Positions 1-7,583 of a stretch of 39,251 nucleotides of DNA are shown piece by piece (the stretch's first letter is position 1; every line of letters starts with the position of its first letter). The notes beneath the pieces are model-generated. The model saw nothing but the letters and a program-made list of their open reading frames with translations. It was not told the DNA's origin and searched no databases. This DNA comes from Glycomyces algeriensis (GTDB taxonomy: Bacteria > Actinomycetota > Actinomycetes > Mycobacteriales > Micromonosporaceae): positions 74,108-113,358 of the forward strand of contig NZ_JAPZVR010000013.1 in NCBI RefSeq assembly GCF_027622855.1. Direction: 5' to 3'. Made by a program: the position numbers and the translations under genes.

Positions 1-230
1 CCCCCCCCCCCACCCCCTCCGGTGGTGCCACCCCCGGGGGCCGCCCGGCGGCGGGGGCCCCCCCCCCCCCCCCCGGGTCCGCTCAGGCATGGATCTGGCG
101 AGCCCGATGGGACTCTTAGGGTCGCCTCGAAGACTCCGCGATCATCTGGGCCGCCTTCGGCTGCGTTGCGAGCGGCTTCGCCGGTCCGCTCCCGTCGGAC
201 TCGAGCCGGCCTGGATGCGAATCGCCCGGT
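1..230. other. G/C-only low-complexity edge plus gene-free tail
   Basis: The first ~75 bases are almost entirely C and G homopolymer runs. The rest, up to the stop codon of the permease gene that ends at 231, holds no open frame with recognisable protein similarity and no clear terminator. The edge resembles the sequence at about 14.5 kb and at the far end of the window. I read it as the noisy remains of a GC-rich hairpin at a contig end rather than as functional sequence. Confidence 0.55.
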
Positions 231-911
231 TCAGGCGGGAGCGGGCTCCGGCGGAACGCTCGGTCGGAGTCTGACGACCGCCGCTGCCCAAGCGCCGCAG
301 GCGCAGAGCGCGAATGCCGCGGCGAAGTGCAGCAGGCCGCGGTGCAGGAACTCGTCGCCTGTCGATTCGATCGCGTAGGTGGTCAGCTCGCGGGTCGACC
401 ACAGGGGCAGGGCTTTCGCCAGCGCGCCTTCGGGATCGGCGATCATCTGCGTCGCCATGATGGCCAGCAGCGCCAATGCGCCCTCCAGTTCGCGTGGAAG
501 CGCGAGGCTCACGACCGCGCCCAGGGGCGCGGCGACGAGCACGGTCGTCCCCAAGAGCAGCGCGACCGCCCAGAGCCGCTCGACGTCCTGCGCCACCGCG
601 ACGAGGACGAGGTAGGCGCCGGCGATCGTGAAGCCGGTACCGAGGAGGGCGAGTTGCCTGCCGAGGAGTAGCGCCGTGGGCGAGGCGCCGACGACGGCCA
701 GCCTCCGGTCGAGGTGGCGCGAGCCGACGTGTGAGAACAGGGCGAGTGTCGCCACTGCCCAGCCGACTCCGAGGGCGAGGAAGCGCACGGCCTGGCCCGG
801 TTCGTCGCTCCGGGCGGAGTAGAACGCCAGGGGCAGGGCGATGACGAGCAGGAGCGCCGAGCGCCTGCGTGTGAGTTCGCGCAGGCTGGTCCCTGCGATC
901 GCGAGCAGCAT
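231..911 (-). CDS. ABC transporter permease subunit (PadR-associated exporter)
   Basis: A 226-residue integral membrane protein, probably the membrane half of a small exporter whose ATPase is encoded directly upstream. After a short basic N-terminus (LRELTRRR) come about six hydrophobic segments (ALLLVIALPLAFY, FLALGVGWAVATLALF, GFTIAGAYLVLVAVA, LWAVALLLGTTVLVAAPLGAVVSLAL, and two near the C-terminus). The ATG overlaps the TGA of the ATPase gene by one base (TGATG), so translation is coupled. Longer upstream starts lie inside the ATPase gene in another frame and are rejected. I see no family-defining motif; the role comes from gene order (PadR, ATPase, permease). The exported substrate is unknown. 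Confidence 0.75.
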   Translation of the reverse strand: MLLAIAGTSLRELTRRRSALLLVIALPLAFYSARSDEPGQAVRFLALGVGWAVATLALFSHVGSRHLDRRLAVVGASPTALLLGRQLALLGTGFTIAGAYLVLVAVAQDVERLWAVALLLGTTVLVAAPLGAVVSLALPRELEGALALLAIMATQMIADPEGALAKALPLWSTRELTTYAIESTGDEFLHRGLLHFAAAFALCACGAWAAAVVRLRPSVPPEPAPA

Positions 912-1735
912 CAGCGGTCCTCCGCGCCTTGGAGTTCGAGCAGGTGGTCGACCTTGTCGAGGTCGTGGAGCAGGTGCGTGACGACGAGGACGCCGGCGCC
1001 CGCATCGCGCCATGCGTACACCTGGGCCCAGAGGTCCAGATAGGAGTCCTGGTCGAAACCCTGGTAGGGCTCGTCGAGCAGGATCAGGTCGGGTCGGCTG
1101 AGCTCGCCCAGGACGACGTTGAGCTTCTGCTGGGTGCCGCCGGAAAGCTGGGACGCGACCACGCCCGCCCGGGGCCGCCAACCGAGTCCGGCTGCGAGGT
1201 GCGCGCCGGTGGCGACGGCTTTGCGGGCGCCCATGCGGTGCACCGCGCCGAAGAGGCGGAAGTGCTCCTCGGCGGTGAGGTACGGGGCGACGCCGTGCTG
1301 CTGCGGGGCGTACCCGATGCGAGCGGTGCGCTCGACGACGCCGCTGGTGGCCTTGATGGTTCCTGCGCAGATGTCGAGCAAGGTGGACTTGCCGGCGCCG
1401 TTCGCGCCGGTCACGGCGGCCACTTCGCCCGCGTGCAGTGTCAGATCGACGCCGCGGAGGACCTCGCGGCGGCGGTACCGCTTCGTGACGCCGGTCAGGC
1501 GCAGGACGACCGGGCCTTTGGCCCTGGCGAGCGGCGCGTTCAAGGGCGCGGGTCGGGCGGCACGGGCCACCGCGGTCGCGTACGCCGCCGCAGGCCCGAA
1601 GAGCTGCGCGGGGTGGCGTCTCGCTGCGATCGCCTCGGCGCGGCTGTCCTCCGAGATACGCTGCGCCTCAATGGGATCGACGCCTTGGTCGAGCAGTATG
1701 CGGATGAAGGAGCCGTGCCATTCGTCGCCGGTCAT
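911..1735 (-). CDS. ABC transporter ATP-binding protein with N-terminal HAAS-like prefix
   Basis: A 274-residue ATPase. The nucleotide-binding domain runs from about residue 75 to the end: Walker A GANGAGKST, a Q-loop region (YAPQQHG), ABC signature LSGGTQQKL, Walker B LILLDEP and an H-loop VTH. It should power the permease encoded downstream. The first ~65 residues are a separate helical segment (FIRILLDQGVDPIEAQRISE, then FGPAAAYATAVA). This fits the HAAS-type prefix domain found beside PadR regulators, in which a charged helix is followed by an fG-x3-AxxYA-like end. Such prefixes are more usually fused to permeases or membrane proteins. The ATG overlaps the end of the PadR gene (ATGA), so the three genes form one operon. 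ATPase assignment is firm; the prefix assignment is by motif feel. Confidence 0.9.
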   Translation of the reverse strand: MTGDEWHGSFIRILLDQGVDPIEAQRISEDSRAEAIAARRHPAQLFGPAAAYATAVARAARPAPLNAPLARAKGPVVLRLTGVTKRYRRREVLRGVDLTLHAGEVAAVTGANGAGKSTLLDICAGTIKATSGVVERTARIGYAPQQHGVAPYLTAEEHFRLFGAVHRMGARKAVATGAHLAAGLGWRPRAGVVASQLSGGTQQKLNVVLGELSRPDLILLDEPYQGFDQDSYLDLWAQVYAWRDAGAGVLVVTHLLHDLDKVDHLLELQGAEDR

Positions 1736-2085
1736 GCGGTCTCCACCTCGGCGAGGTCAGCGCGGTCGGCGATGCGGTCCATGGCCTGGCGGAACTCCCG
1801 CCAGACGGCGACCCGCTCGTCGGCCGCGACCCGGCCTTCGGCGGTCAGCCGGTAGTACTTGCGTCGCGGCCCGACCGCCGAGGACACCCAGTCCGCCTGG
1901 ACCAGGCCTTGCTTCTCCAGTCGCAGCAGCGACGGGTAGAGCGTGCCGCCGGGGATCTCCCCGAAACCCGACTCGGCGAGCCGCTGCGCGAGCCCGAGTC
2001 CGTAGTCGCGGCGTTCGCCCAGCAGGCACAGCAGGCAGAGGTCGAGGAATCCGTGCAGCCATTGCTGCCTCATCGCATCCAGCAT
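1732..2085 (-). CDS. PadR family transcriptional regulator
   Basis: A 117-residue winged-helix regulator, the usual length for the short PadR subfamily. The core motifs are visible: an N-terminal helix (LHGFLDLCLLCLL), GEIPGGTLYPSLLRLEKQGLV (recognition helix and turn), a wing with GPRRKYYRLTAEG, then a C-terminal dimerisation helix (WREFRQAMDRIAD). Members repress adjacent transporter operons and are released by a ligand or stress. It is first in the operon with the HAAS-ATPase and permease, and an inverted repeat lies right upstream of its start, so autorepression is likely. No Shine-Dalgarno is visible before the ATG at 2085. A leaderless mRNA or an internal ATG at 2073 are both possible. 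Confidence 0.9.
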   Translation of the reverse strand: MLDAMRQQWLHGFLDLCLLCLLGERRDYGLGLAQRLAESGFGEIPGGTLYPSLLRLEKQGLVQADWVSSAVGPRRKYYRLTAEGRVAADERVAVWREFRQAMDRIADRADLAEVETA

Positions 2086-2086
2086 G

Positions 2087-2113
2087 CTAGGTAGCCTAAC
2101 TGACTACCGCTAG
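2087..2113 (-). promoter_or_regulatory. Candidate PadR operator / leaderless promoter
   Basis: GGTAG (2090-2094) and CTACC (2104-2108) form an inverted repeat with a 9-nt spacer, and CTA/TAG at the outer edges extend it. A TAGGCT hexamer read on the minus strand (2099-2094) lies 8 nt before the ATG. This layout suggests a leaderless promoter overlapped by the operator. Assignment to PadR is inferred from position only. Confidence 0.45.
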
Positions 2114-2182
2114 ATAGAGAGACTGGGTACTAGGCTTCCGCCGTTCCCGTCCCACTGAATCCCACTCGGGTGGAACAGCAAA

Positions 2183-2212
2183 GCCGGTCGATCCGCTTGT
2201 GGATCGACCGGC
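2183..2212 (-). terminator. Intrinsic terminator after the hemerythrin gene
   Basis: A perfect 12-bp stem (GCCGGTCGATCC / GGATCGACCGGC) with a 6-nt loop lies 11 nt past the hemerythrin stop. On the minus strand it is followed by TTTGCTGTT, a fair U-rich tail. Confidence 0.8.
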
Positions 2213-2223
2213 CGAGCGGCAGA

Positions 2224-2712
2224 TCAGGCGAGGTCGCCGAGGAGCTGACTCGGCTCACCCTCAAGAGAGAGAGCGTCCAGGATCGTGAGGAGTTGGTTCT
2301 CCTCGTACCGGAAGTGGGTCTCCATGACCGCGCCGATGCCGTCGAGGTGGCGGTGGAGTTCGTCGGGGTCGGCGCCGGAGTCCATGGCGGCGCTGAGCTG
2401 GCCGATGAGGTGCTCGAGCATGTTGTGGTCGGTCATGAGCTTCGCGATCACGGGCTTGAGTTCGGGATGTTCGGCGATGACCTGCGGGAAGAGCCCGCCG
2501 TCCTCGCTGCGGTGGTGGCCGCTGAGGGCCGAGCAGAAACCGCGGCAGAACAGGAGGAGATCCTGTCCAGTGGACGCTTCGAATTCGCCGTCGATGGAGC
2601 GGCGGGCGAGGTCGAGGGCCTTGCGGAGGCTCTGGTGGACGTTGCGGAGCTGGGTGCTGAACGCGACCAGGCGGTCGGTGTCGGAACTGATTGAGCTGTC
2701 TCCTTCGATCAC
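2224..2712 (-). CDS. Hemerythrin HHE-domain protein
   Basis: A 162-residue all-helical protein with the spacing of iron-ligand residues expected of an HHE hemerythrin domain: H26 (NVHQS), H66/H67 and E70 (GHHRSEDGGLFP), H96 and H101 (DHNMLEHL), H133 and E137/E138 (THFRYEEN). Such cytoplasmic di-iron proteins bind oxygen or NO, or act in iron or redox sensing; the exact role is not visible. The start is a GTG. No Shine-Dalgarno precedes it, but a TAATAT -10 lies about 31 nt upstream. It is divergent from the DinB-fold gene. Confidence 0.88.
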   Translation of the reverse strand: MIEGDSSISSDTDRLVAFSTQLRNVHQSLRKALDLARRSIDGEFEASTGQDLLLFCRGFCSALSGHHRSEDGGLFPQVIAEHPELKPVIAKLMTDHNMLEHLIGQLSAAMDSGADPDELHRHLDGIGAVMETHFRYEENQLLTILDALSLEGEPSQLLGDLA

Positions 2713-2742
2713 GGCGCCGGCCCGGAGGCGGACGCCGCGAGC

Positions 2743-2776
2743 GATATTACCCGCGGGTGCCCGGGAGGCCTATGAT
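2743..2776. promoter_or_regulatory. Divergent promoters: hemerythrin / DinB-fold gene
   Basis: On the plus strand TATGAT (2771-2776) stands exactly 7 nt before the ATG at 2784, the spacing of a leaderless transcript. On the minus strand TAATAT (2748-2743) serves the hemerythrin gene. No strong -35 is visible for either. Confidence 0.5.
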
Positions 2777-2783
2777 CCGGATC

Positions 2784-3395
2784 ATGACCGATCTTCTCCC
2801 TCTTCACCGCCAGACGATGACGATCGCGACCGCGGTCGTCCAACAGGTCCGCGAAGACCAGCTCCGCGCGGCGACCCCTTGCGCCGGTTGGGATGTCTCG
2901 CAGCTGCTCGCCCACATGATCGGGCAGAACCACGGCTTCGCCTCGGCCGCCCGCGGCGAGGTGTTCGACCCGGCCGCCTGGGCCGACCGGCCCGTCGCGA
3001 CCGCGCCGGGCGAGGCCTTCGCGGCCTCGGCCGCCGAAGTCGTCGACGCGTTCACCTCTGAGGGCGCGCTCGAGCGGGACTGGCCGATCCTCGTGGGCGC
3101 CGACAAGTCCGTCCAGGTCGCCGGCAAGCAGGCCCTGGGCTTCCACTTCATCGACTATGTCGTGCACGCCTGGGATGTGGCCGTGTCGATCGGACTCCCA
3201 GTCGAGTTCGACGACGACCTTCTCGACGCGGTGCTGCTGCTGGCAGCGGAGGTGCCCCTGGACGGCCCGACCCGCAACGGTCCCTACGCGCCGTTCGCGC
3301 CGGCAGTCCCCATCGGCGCGGGCCAAGGCGACCTGGACCGGCTCCTCGCGATCCTCGGCCGCGACCCCGCCTGGAAGCCCGCACAGCAGCAATAA
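2784..3395 (+). CDS. TIGR03086-type DinB-fold protein
   Basis: A 203-residue protein of the actinobacterial TIGR03086 / mycothiol-dependent maleylpyruvate-isomerase-like group. The family pattern is clear: an N-terminal helix, TPCAGWDVSQLLAHMIGQN, a middle acidic region, then FHFIDYVVHAWDVAVSIG. The conserved histidines (AHM, FHF, VHAWD) are the usual metal ligands of the DinB four-helix fold. The biochemical activity of this subgroup is mostly unknown. I choose the ATG at 2784 because a TATGAT -10 sits 7 nt upstream. An in-frame ATG at 2772 has a GGGAGG only 3 nt away and would overlap that -10. Confidence 0.85.
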   Translation: MTDLLPLHRQTMTIATAVVQQVREDQLRAATPCAGWDVSQLLAHMIGQNHGFASAARGEVFDPAAWADRPVATAPGEAFAASAAEVVDAFTSEGALERDWPILVGADKSVQVAGKQALGFHFIDYVVHAWDVAVSIGLPVEFDDDLLDAVLLLAAEVPLDGPTRNGPYAPFAPAVPIGAGQGDLDRLLAILGRDPAWKPAQQQ

Positions 3396-3437
3396 GTCGA
3401 CTCAACTCAAACTCGTATGCCAACCACCCTCGCGGGA

Positions 3438-3594
3438 GTTATCCACAGGCAGCGAACTCGTTGTTGCCGCCTCGATGCAACCCATGACAGTGTTGATGTA
3501 TGCGCAAGAACAGCAGCAACACCGCCCTCACCGCCGCTATCCACAGGGCGCTGTCCAGCATGGAACAGCACTGCCGGAAGTTATCCACAGGCAG
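3438..3594. other. DnaA-box cluster in a gene-free AT-richer island
   Basis: TTATCCACA occurs perfectly at 3439-3447 and 3581-3589, and a one-mismatch copy CTATCCACA lies at 3537-3545, all in the same orientation. The two perfect copies sit in a longer 15-bp direct repeat (GTTATCCACAGGCAG) spaced 142 bp apart. The 433-bp gap between the DinB-fold gene and the acyl-CoA ligase is less GC-rich than its surroundings and holds no convincing gene. TTATCCACA is the classical DnaA 9-mer. No dnaA, dnaN or parAB gene is present, so this is more likely an accessory DnaA-binding locus than oriC. Confidence 0.6.
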
Positions 3595-3640
3595 AAACTT
3601 TCTGTTGCGGGTCAACTCCAAGGCGTGTCAGCCTTGATAC

Positions 3641-3669
3641 AAAAAAGCCATCTGGCCTTGCGGGATGGC
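3641..3669 (-). terminator. Intrinsic terminator with a T6 tract
   Basis: On the minus strand a 6-bp stem (GCCATC / GATGGC, 11-nt loop) is followed directly by six T residues, the clearest rho-independent signature in this gap. It lies about 160 nt past the ligase stop and would end any transcript that passes the two hairpins before it. Confidence 0.7.
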
Positions 3670-3706
3670 GGCGACACAAAGGGATTCGCGAACGTCGCCA
3701 TACCGA

Positions 3707-3738
3707 GACCGCGCGCGGGAACCCACTCGCGCGCGGTC
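3707..3738 (-). terminator. Perfect 11-bp hairpin in the ligase 3' region
   Basis: GACCGCGCGCG / CGCGCGCGGTC with a 10-nt loop. It has no T-run. It stands between the hairpin at 3778-3807 and the T6 terminator, giving a run of structured RNA at the ligase mRNA end. Confidence 0.5.
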
Positions 3739-3777
3739 CCCGCACGGGCCACCCCTCCTCCGCGGAGGAACACCAGT

Positions 3778-3807
3778 GGGCGGCCGGACACACCAGCCCG
3801 GCCGCCC
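3778..3807 (-). terminator. Hairpin 22 nt past the ligase stop
   Basis: A 10-bp stem (GGGCGGCCGG / CCGGCCGCCC) with a 10-nt loop just downstream of the acyl-CoA ligase stop codon. It lacks a U-tract, as many actinobacterial terminators do. Confidence 0.55.
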
Positions 3808-3828
3808 GTCAGTTTCACTGCCGCGGAC

Positions 3829-5436
3829 TTATCCGCCGAAGAGCCGCTGGAGTTCCCGCTTGAGGATCTTGCCGCTCGGGCCGAGCGGCAGCGCCTCGAC
3901 CAGGTGGACGACGCGCGGGTACTTGTACGCGGCGATCTTCGCCTTCACGTACGTGACCAGCTCGGCCGGGTCGGGATCGGCGCCTTCGACGGGCACGACC
4001 GCGGCGTGCACTTCCTGGCCGCGTTCGGGATGTGGCACACCGAAGACCGCCGCGAGGGCCACGGATGGATGGCGGGAGAGCACGGCCTCGACCTCGGTCG
4101 GGTAGACGTTGTAGCCGTTGCGGATGATCATGTCCTTCTTGCGGTCCACGATCTGGATCACGCCGCCCGCGTCGACGGTGCCCAGGTCGCCGGTGCGGAA
4201 CCAGCCGTTCACGATCGCCGCCGCGGTGGCGTCGGGGCGGCCGAGGTAGCCCTTCATGAGGTTGTGACCGCGCACCACGATCTCCCCCAACGCTTCCGGC
4301 GGCAGCAGGTCGATGCGGTCCTCGGTCTCCGGGTCCGCGACCGCTATGTCGACGCCCCAGATCGATCTGCCGACAGTGCCGGGCCGGATCGGTTCGGACA
4401 CGAGGTTGAAGCTGGCCACCGGCGAGGTCTCGGTGAGGCCGTAGCCTTCGTGGACCTGCGCGCCGTAGCCGGCTTCGAACGCCTCCAGCAGTGCGGTCGG
4501 CAGCGGCGCGCCGCCGGAGATCGCGTACCGCAGCGGCGGGCGGTCGGCGGTGCGGTTCGCGGCGGCGACCATCGCGGCGTAGTTCGTGGGCACGCCCGCG
4601 AACACCGTGGCCTGGTGTCGCACCAGGAGCGCCAGCGCCTCGTCGGCGTCGAACTTCGGCAGCAGGATGATCGCCGCGCCCCGCCGGAAGCCGGCGTTCA
4701 GCACCACCGTCTGCCCGAAGGTGTGGAAGAACGGGAGTCCGCCGTAGAGCACGTCGTCGGGCCGGTAGTCCCAGGTGTCGATGAGGCAGGTGTGGACCTG
4801 CTCGACCACCGCGAGGTGCGAGCCGACCGCGCCTTTCGGGGTGCCCGTGGTGCCCGAGGTGTACAGGATCGTGGCGGCGGCGAGCGGATGGACCGAGGCG
4901 TAGCGTTCGATCGGTTCGGCGGCCGCGGCCTCGTCTTCGAGGCGCGCAACGGGTTCGCCGTCGAGCTCGAAACCGGGCGGGGCGAGCACGGTGAGCAGCG
5001 GGACCCCTGCCAGCGCGGCCGCGGGGGCGGCTTCGCCGAGGAACGGGGCGGCGGCCACGACCAGGTCGACCTTGGCGTCGTCTAGGACGAACCGGATCTC
5101 TTCGGTCTTGAACAGCAGGTGCACGGGGACGACGATCGCGCCGAGTGCGAGGGCCGCGTAGTAGACGCGGGGGAAGTCGGGCACGTTCGGGACGATCATC
5201 GCCATCCGTGATCCCGGGCCGATGCCGCGGGCCGCGAGGGCGCCGGCGTAGGCGCGGGTCTGGTCCCACAAGGTGCCGTAGGTGATGGTCTGGTCCATGA
5301 AGTGCAGGGCTGGGGCTTCGGGGCGGCGGCGCGCGGATTCGGCGAGGATCGCGGCGATCGAGAGGGTCCCGTGGCCGGGGCCGTCGATTGCGGCGTCGTG
5401 TCGGGCGCCGTGGGGGGCGTCGGACTGGTGCGTCAT
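3829..5436 (-). CDS. Long-chain-fatty-acid--CoA ligase (AMP-forming)
   Basis: A 535-residue adenylate-forming enzyme (ANL superfamily) that would activate a carboxylic acid with ATP and load it on CoA. The motifs appear in order: the A3 P-loop YTSGTTGTPKGA near residues 192-203, the A5 motif GYGLTETSPV near 331-340, GWFRTGDLG near 405-415, DRKKDMIIRNGYNVYP, and the C-terminal PLGPSGKILKREL with the adenylation lysine at about 523. Length and motif wording match actinobacterial long-chain acyl-CoA ligases, but the substrate is not proven. The ATG has AAGGAG 7 nt upstream. It starts 51 nt after the ROK stop with no strong terminator between, so read-through from the sugar operon is possible. 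Confidence 0.9.
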   Translation of the reverse strand: MTHQSDAPHGARHDAAIDGPGHGTLSIAAILAESARRRPEAPALHFMDQTITYGTLWDQTRAYAGALAARGIGPGSRMAMIVPNVPDFPRVYYAALALGAIVVPVHLLFKTEEIRFVLDDAKVDLVVAAAPFLGEAAPAAALAGVPLLTVLAPPGFELDGEPVARLEDEAAAAEPIERYASVHPLAAATILYTSGTTGTPKGAVGSHLAVVEQVHTCLIDTWDYRPDDVLYGGLPFFHTFGQTVVLNAGFRRGAAIILLPKFDADEALALLVRHQATVFAGVPTNYAAMVAAANRTADRPPLRYAISGGAPLPTALLEAFEAGYGAQVHEGYGLTETSPVASFNLVSEPIRPGTVGRSIWGVDIAVADPETEDRIDLLPPEALGEIVVRGHNLMKGYLGRPDATAAAIVNGWFRTGDLGTVDAGGVIQIVDRKKDMIIRNGYNVYPTEVEAVLSRHPSVALAAVFGVPHPERGQEVHAAVVPVEGADPDPAELVTYVKAKIAAYKYPRVVHLVEALPLGPSGKILKRELQRLFGG

Positions 5437-5487
5437 TGCACGTCTCCTTCGTTCAGCGCTAATCCTGCCCTGCCGGGCGGGGTCGTG

Positions 5488-6681
5488 TCATCGTCCGGAG
5501 GCGAGCCATGCCGTGGGGTCGCGGCGGATGCGGTCGACGACGGCCATTGCGGCGCCGATCGCGGCGGCGTCGGGGCCGAGTGTCGCGGGGCGCACGGTGA
5601 TCGGGGCCCAGCGGGCGGAGAGGACGCGCTGGTTGATCTCGGTTTCGACGCCGGTGATGAGCCAGGAGGAGAGGAGGGCGAAGCTGCCGCCGAGGAGCAC
5701 GGTGTCGATGTCGAGGAGGTTGAGGACGTTGGCGATCGCGATGCCGAGGGCGGTGGCGGCGGTGTCGAGGGCGGCGATGGTCTCGGGGCGGCCGGCGTCG
5801 GCCCAGGTGAGGAGTGCGGCGTCGGCGGTGAGGCCGTCCGGGAGGGTCTGGCCGTCGAGGATGGCGGCGAGGCTGGCGTAGGTCTGGAGGCAGCCGCGTG
5901 AGCCGCAGCGGCATGGTTTGCCGTCGGGGTCGACGGTGACGTGGCCGAGTTCGCCGCCCCAGCCGTGGGAGCCGCGCATGAGGCGGCGGTCGAGGATGAT
6001 GCCGGCGCCGATGTCGAGTCCGCCTGAGATGTAGAGGAAGTGGTCTGGGGTGGCGCGGTGGAGTTCGCCGCGGGCCGCGAGGTTCGCCTCATTGTCCACA
6101 TTGGTGGGGAGGTCGAGGTGGCGGAGGTGTTCGGCGAGGAGCGCCCCCGCGTCGACGTCGCGCCAGTCCAGGGAGGGTGCGGTGCGGACGATGCCGTCGT
6201 CGGTCGGGCCGGGCACGGCGAGGGTGGCGGTGACGACTGTGAGGCCTTCTGCGGCTGCGGCTTCGGCGGCTTCGGTGGCCATGCGGCCCAGGCGTTCGAG
6301 CACGGCCGGGGCTTCGGTGTCGTCGCACGGCGCGTAGGCGAGGTAGCGCACTGTGCCGCTCAGGTCGACGACGCATGCGGCGAGGCCGTCGGTGCGGATG
6401 TCGAGTCCGAGTCCGGCGGGTCCGCTGCGGGAGAGCGTGAGTCCCATGCGGGGTCGTCCGGCGCGCCCGTCCGGGGTCGCGCCGGTCTCGGTGACGAGGC
6501 GTCCGGCGATGAGCTCTTCGACGATTCGGGTGATCGTGGGCCGGGTCAGGCCTGTGGCGGCGGCGAGTTCGGTGCGCGAGACGGGGGCGTCTGCGGCGAG
6601 CACGTGCCGGAACACGAGCTCGAGGTTCAAGGCGCGCAGGCGTTCCTGCCGGGCGGGGTCGTTGGAGCGCGCGGCGTTCAT
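5488..6681 (-). CDS. ROK family transcriptional regulator
   Basis: A 397-residue protein with an N-terminal winged helix (TELAAATGLTRPTITRIVEEL, about residues 37-57) and a sugar-kinase-like ROK domain. The ROK signature is complete: GLDIRTDG, NVDNEANLAARGE, GGLDIGAGI, and the zinc site GELGHVTV...CRCGSRGC (H247, C257, C259, C264). Its DNA-binding head makes it a regulator rather than a glucokinase. It is the last gene of the glycan operon, its ATG overlapping the preceding stop (ATGA). It most likely represses the operon until an imported sugar binds. A dyad at 13229-13246 in the operon promoter is a candidate target. Confidence 0.92.
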   Translation of the reverse strand: MNAARSNDPARQERLRALNLELVFRHVLAADAPVSRTELAAATGLTRPTITRIVEELIAGRLVTETGATPDGRAGRPRMGLTLSRSGPAGLGLDIRTDGLAACVVDLSGTVRYLAYAPCDDTEAPAVLERLGRMATEAAEAAAAEGLTVVTATLAVPGPTDDGIVRTAPSLDWRDVDAGALLAEHLRHLDLPTNVDNEANLAARGELHRATPDHFLYISGGLDIGAGIILDRRLMRGSHGWGGELGHVTVDPDGKPCRCGSRGCLQTYASLAAILDGQTLPDGLTADAALLTWADAGRPETIAALDTAATALGIAIANVLNLLDIDTVLLGGSFALLSSWLITGVETEINQRVLSARWAPITVRPATLGPDAAAIGAAMAVVDRIRRDPTAWLASGR

Positions 6682-7568
6682 GCCGGGGGCCGCGCTGCGT
6701 CGGCGAGCGCGGCGGCCGCGTCCTCGGTCAGGTTGCCGTCTGCCACGACAGCGAGGATATGCCGTTCGATCTGCTGGCCCGGCTCGAGTACCAGTGGACG
6801 GTCCCATGTGAGCGATGAGCCGACGCCGAGGTAGTCGCGGGCGCGCACGAACCACCGGTCCTGGGCGGTGGTCGGGTCGGCGGGCACGAACAGCATCGTC
6901 CACATTGCGCCACTGCTCGTGCCGGAGACGCTGAGCCAGGGCGCGGTCGTCCCGTGCACGGCTCGGACTCCGGTCCCGGCCGGGCTCTGCACCCGTACCT
7001 GTCCGTTCACGGCCGGGCCGCGCCAGAAGAACCCGCCGTACCCGGCGCCGACGCGCCCGAGCGACGCCGGGCTGCGGATCGGCAGCGGCCGGTCGGTGGC
7101 GTTCGTGAGCCGTGTCTGCACCGAGAGCGTCCACGCCTCGGAGGACAAAGGGCCGCAGGCGATCGCGCGCCGCTCGCTCAACAACGCGGCGCCTTGCCCG
7201 TCGACCCAGTGCAGGGTGTGGGCCAGTTCCGATTCGGTGTGCCGCAGCCAGCGCCGGTGGCGCTGGGCGCCGTGGTCGTCGAGCCAGGCGGGGCCGTGCC
7301 CGGCGACGAAGGTGCGGCCGCCCCAGAAGTTGCGGCCGCCGATGTCCGGTGCGGCGATGCTGATCCCGAGCTGGTGCGTGTGCGAATGCGGCCGGGCGTC
7401 GGTCACCGTGGTGCCCGCGAGGGTGCGGACGGGGTGGAGGAAGGGGCGGGGCGCGGTGGAGGCGGGGAGGTCCGATCGCCACACGTAGTCGGCGACGTCG
7501 CGGCCCTCGACCTGGAGCCGGACGGGCTGGCCGGCGTCGAGTGCGCGGGCAGTGCCGGAGTGCTCCAT
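6678..7568 (-). CDS. DUF6807 (PmoA-like) protein, copy 2
   Basis: A 296-residue cytoplasmic protein (no signal peptide) of the DUF6807 family, once called PmoA-like. It shares long blocks with the neighbouring copy: PRPFLHPVRTLAGT, the HxHxLG region (HSHTHQLGISIA), GGRNFWGGRT and VGAGYGGFFWRGP. The conserved histidines and arginines suggest an enzyme, but its reaction is not established. Such proteins are common in polysaccharide-utilisation loci. I choose the ATG at 7568 because GGAG lies 6 nt upstream; a GTG at 7583 has no such site. It is coupled to the ROK gene and follows copy 1 by 15 nt. Confidence 0.85.
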   Translation of the reverse strand: MEHSGTARALDAGQPVRLQVEGRDVADYVWRSDLPASTAPRPFLHPVRTLAGTTVTDARPHSHTHQLGISIAAPDIGGRNFWGGRTFVAGHGPAWLDDHGAQRHRRWLRHTESELAHTLHWVDGQGAALLSERRAIACGPLSSEAWTLSVQTRLTNATDRPLPIRSPASLGRVGAGYGGFFWRGPAVNGQVRVQSPAGTGVRAVHGTTAPWLSVSGTSSGAMWTMLFVPADPTTAQDRWFVRARDYLGVGSSLTWDRPLVLEPGQQIERHILAVVADGNLTEDAAAALADAARPPA

Positions 7569-7583
7569 TGCGGCTCCAATCAC

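Noticed and set aside
2086-2105. Iron-box-like sequence at the PadR promoter
   Set aside because: It fits the consensus only if a base is deleted and several others mismatch; the simple GGTAG/CTACC dyad explains it better.
3439-3621. A 60-codon minus-strand frame across the DnaA boxes
   Set aside because: No ribosome site, irregular codon use and no similarity; the DnaA boxes themselves explain the sequence.
6092-6100. TTGTCCACA, another DnaA-box match
   Set aside because: A single copy inside the ROK gene, where it encodes the conserved VDNEAN region; most likely chance.
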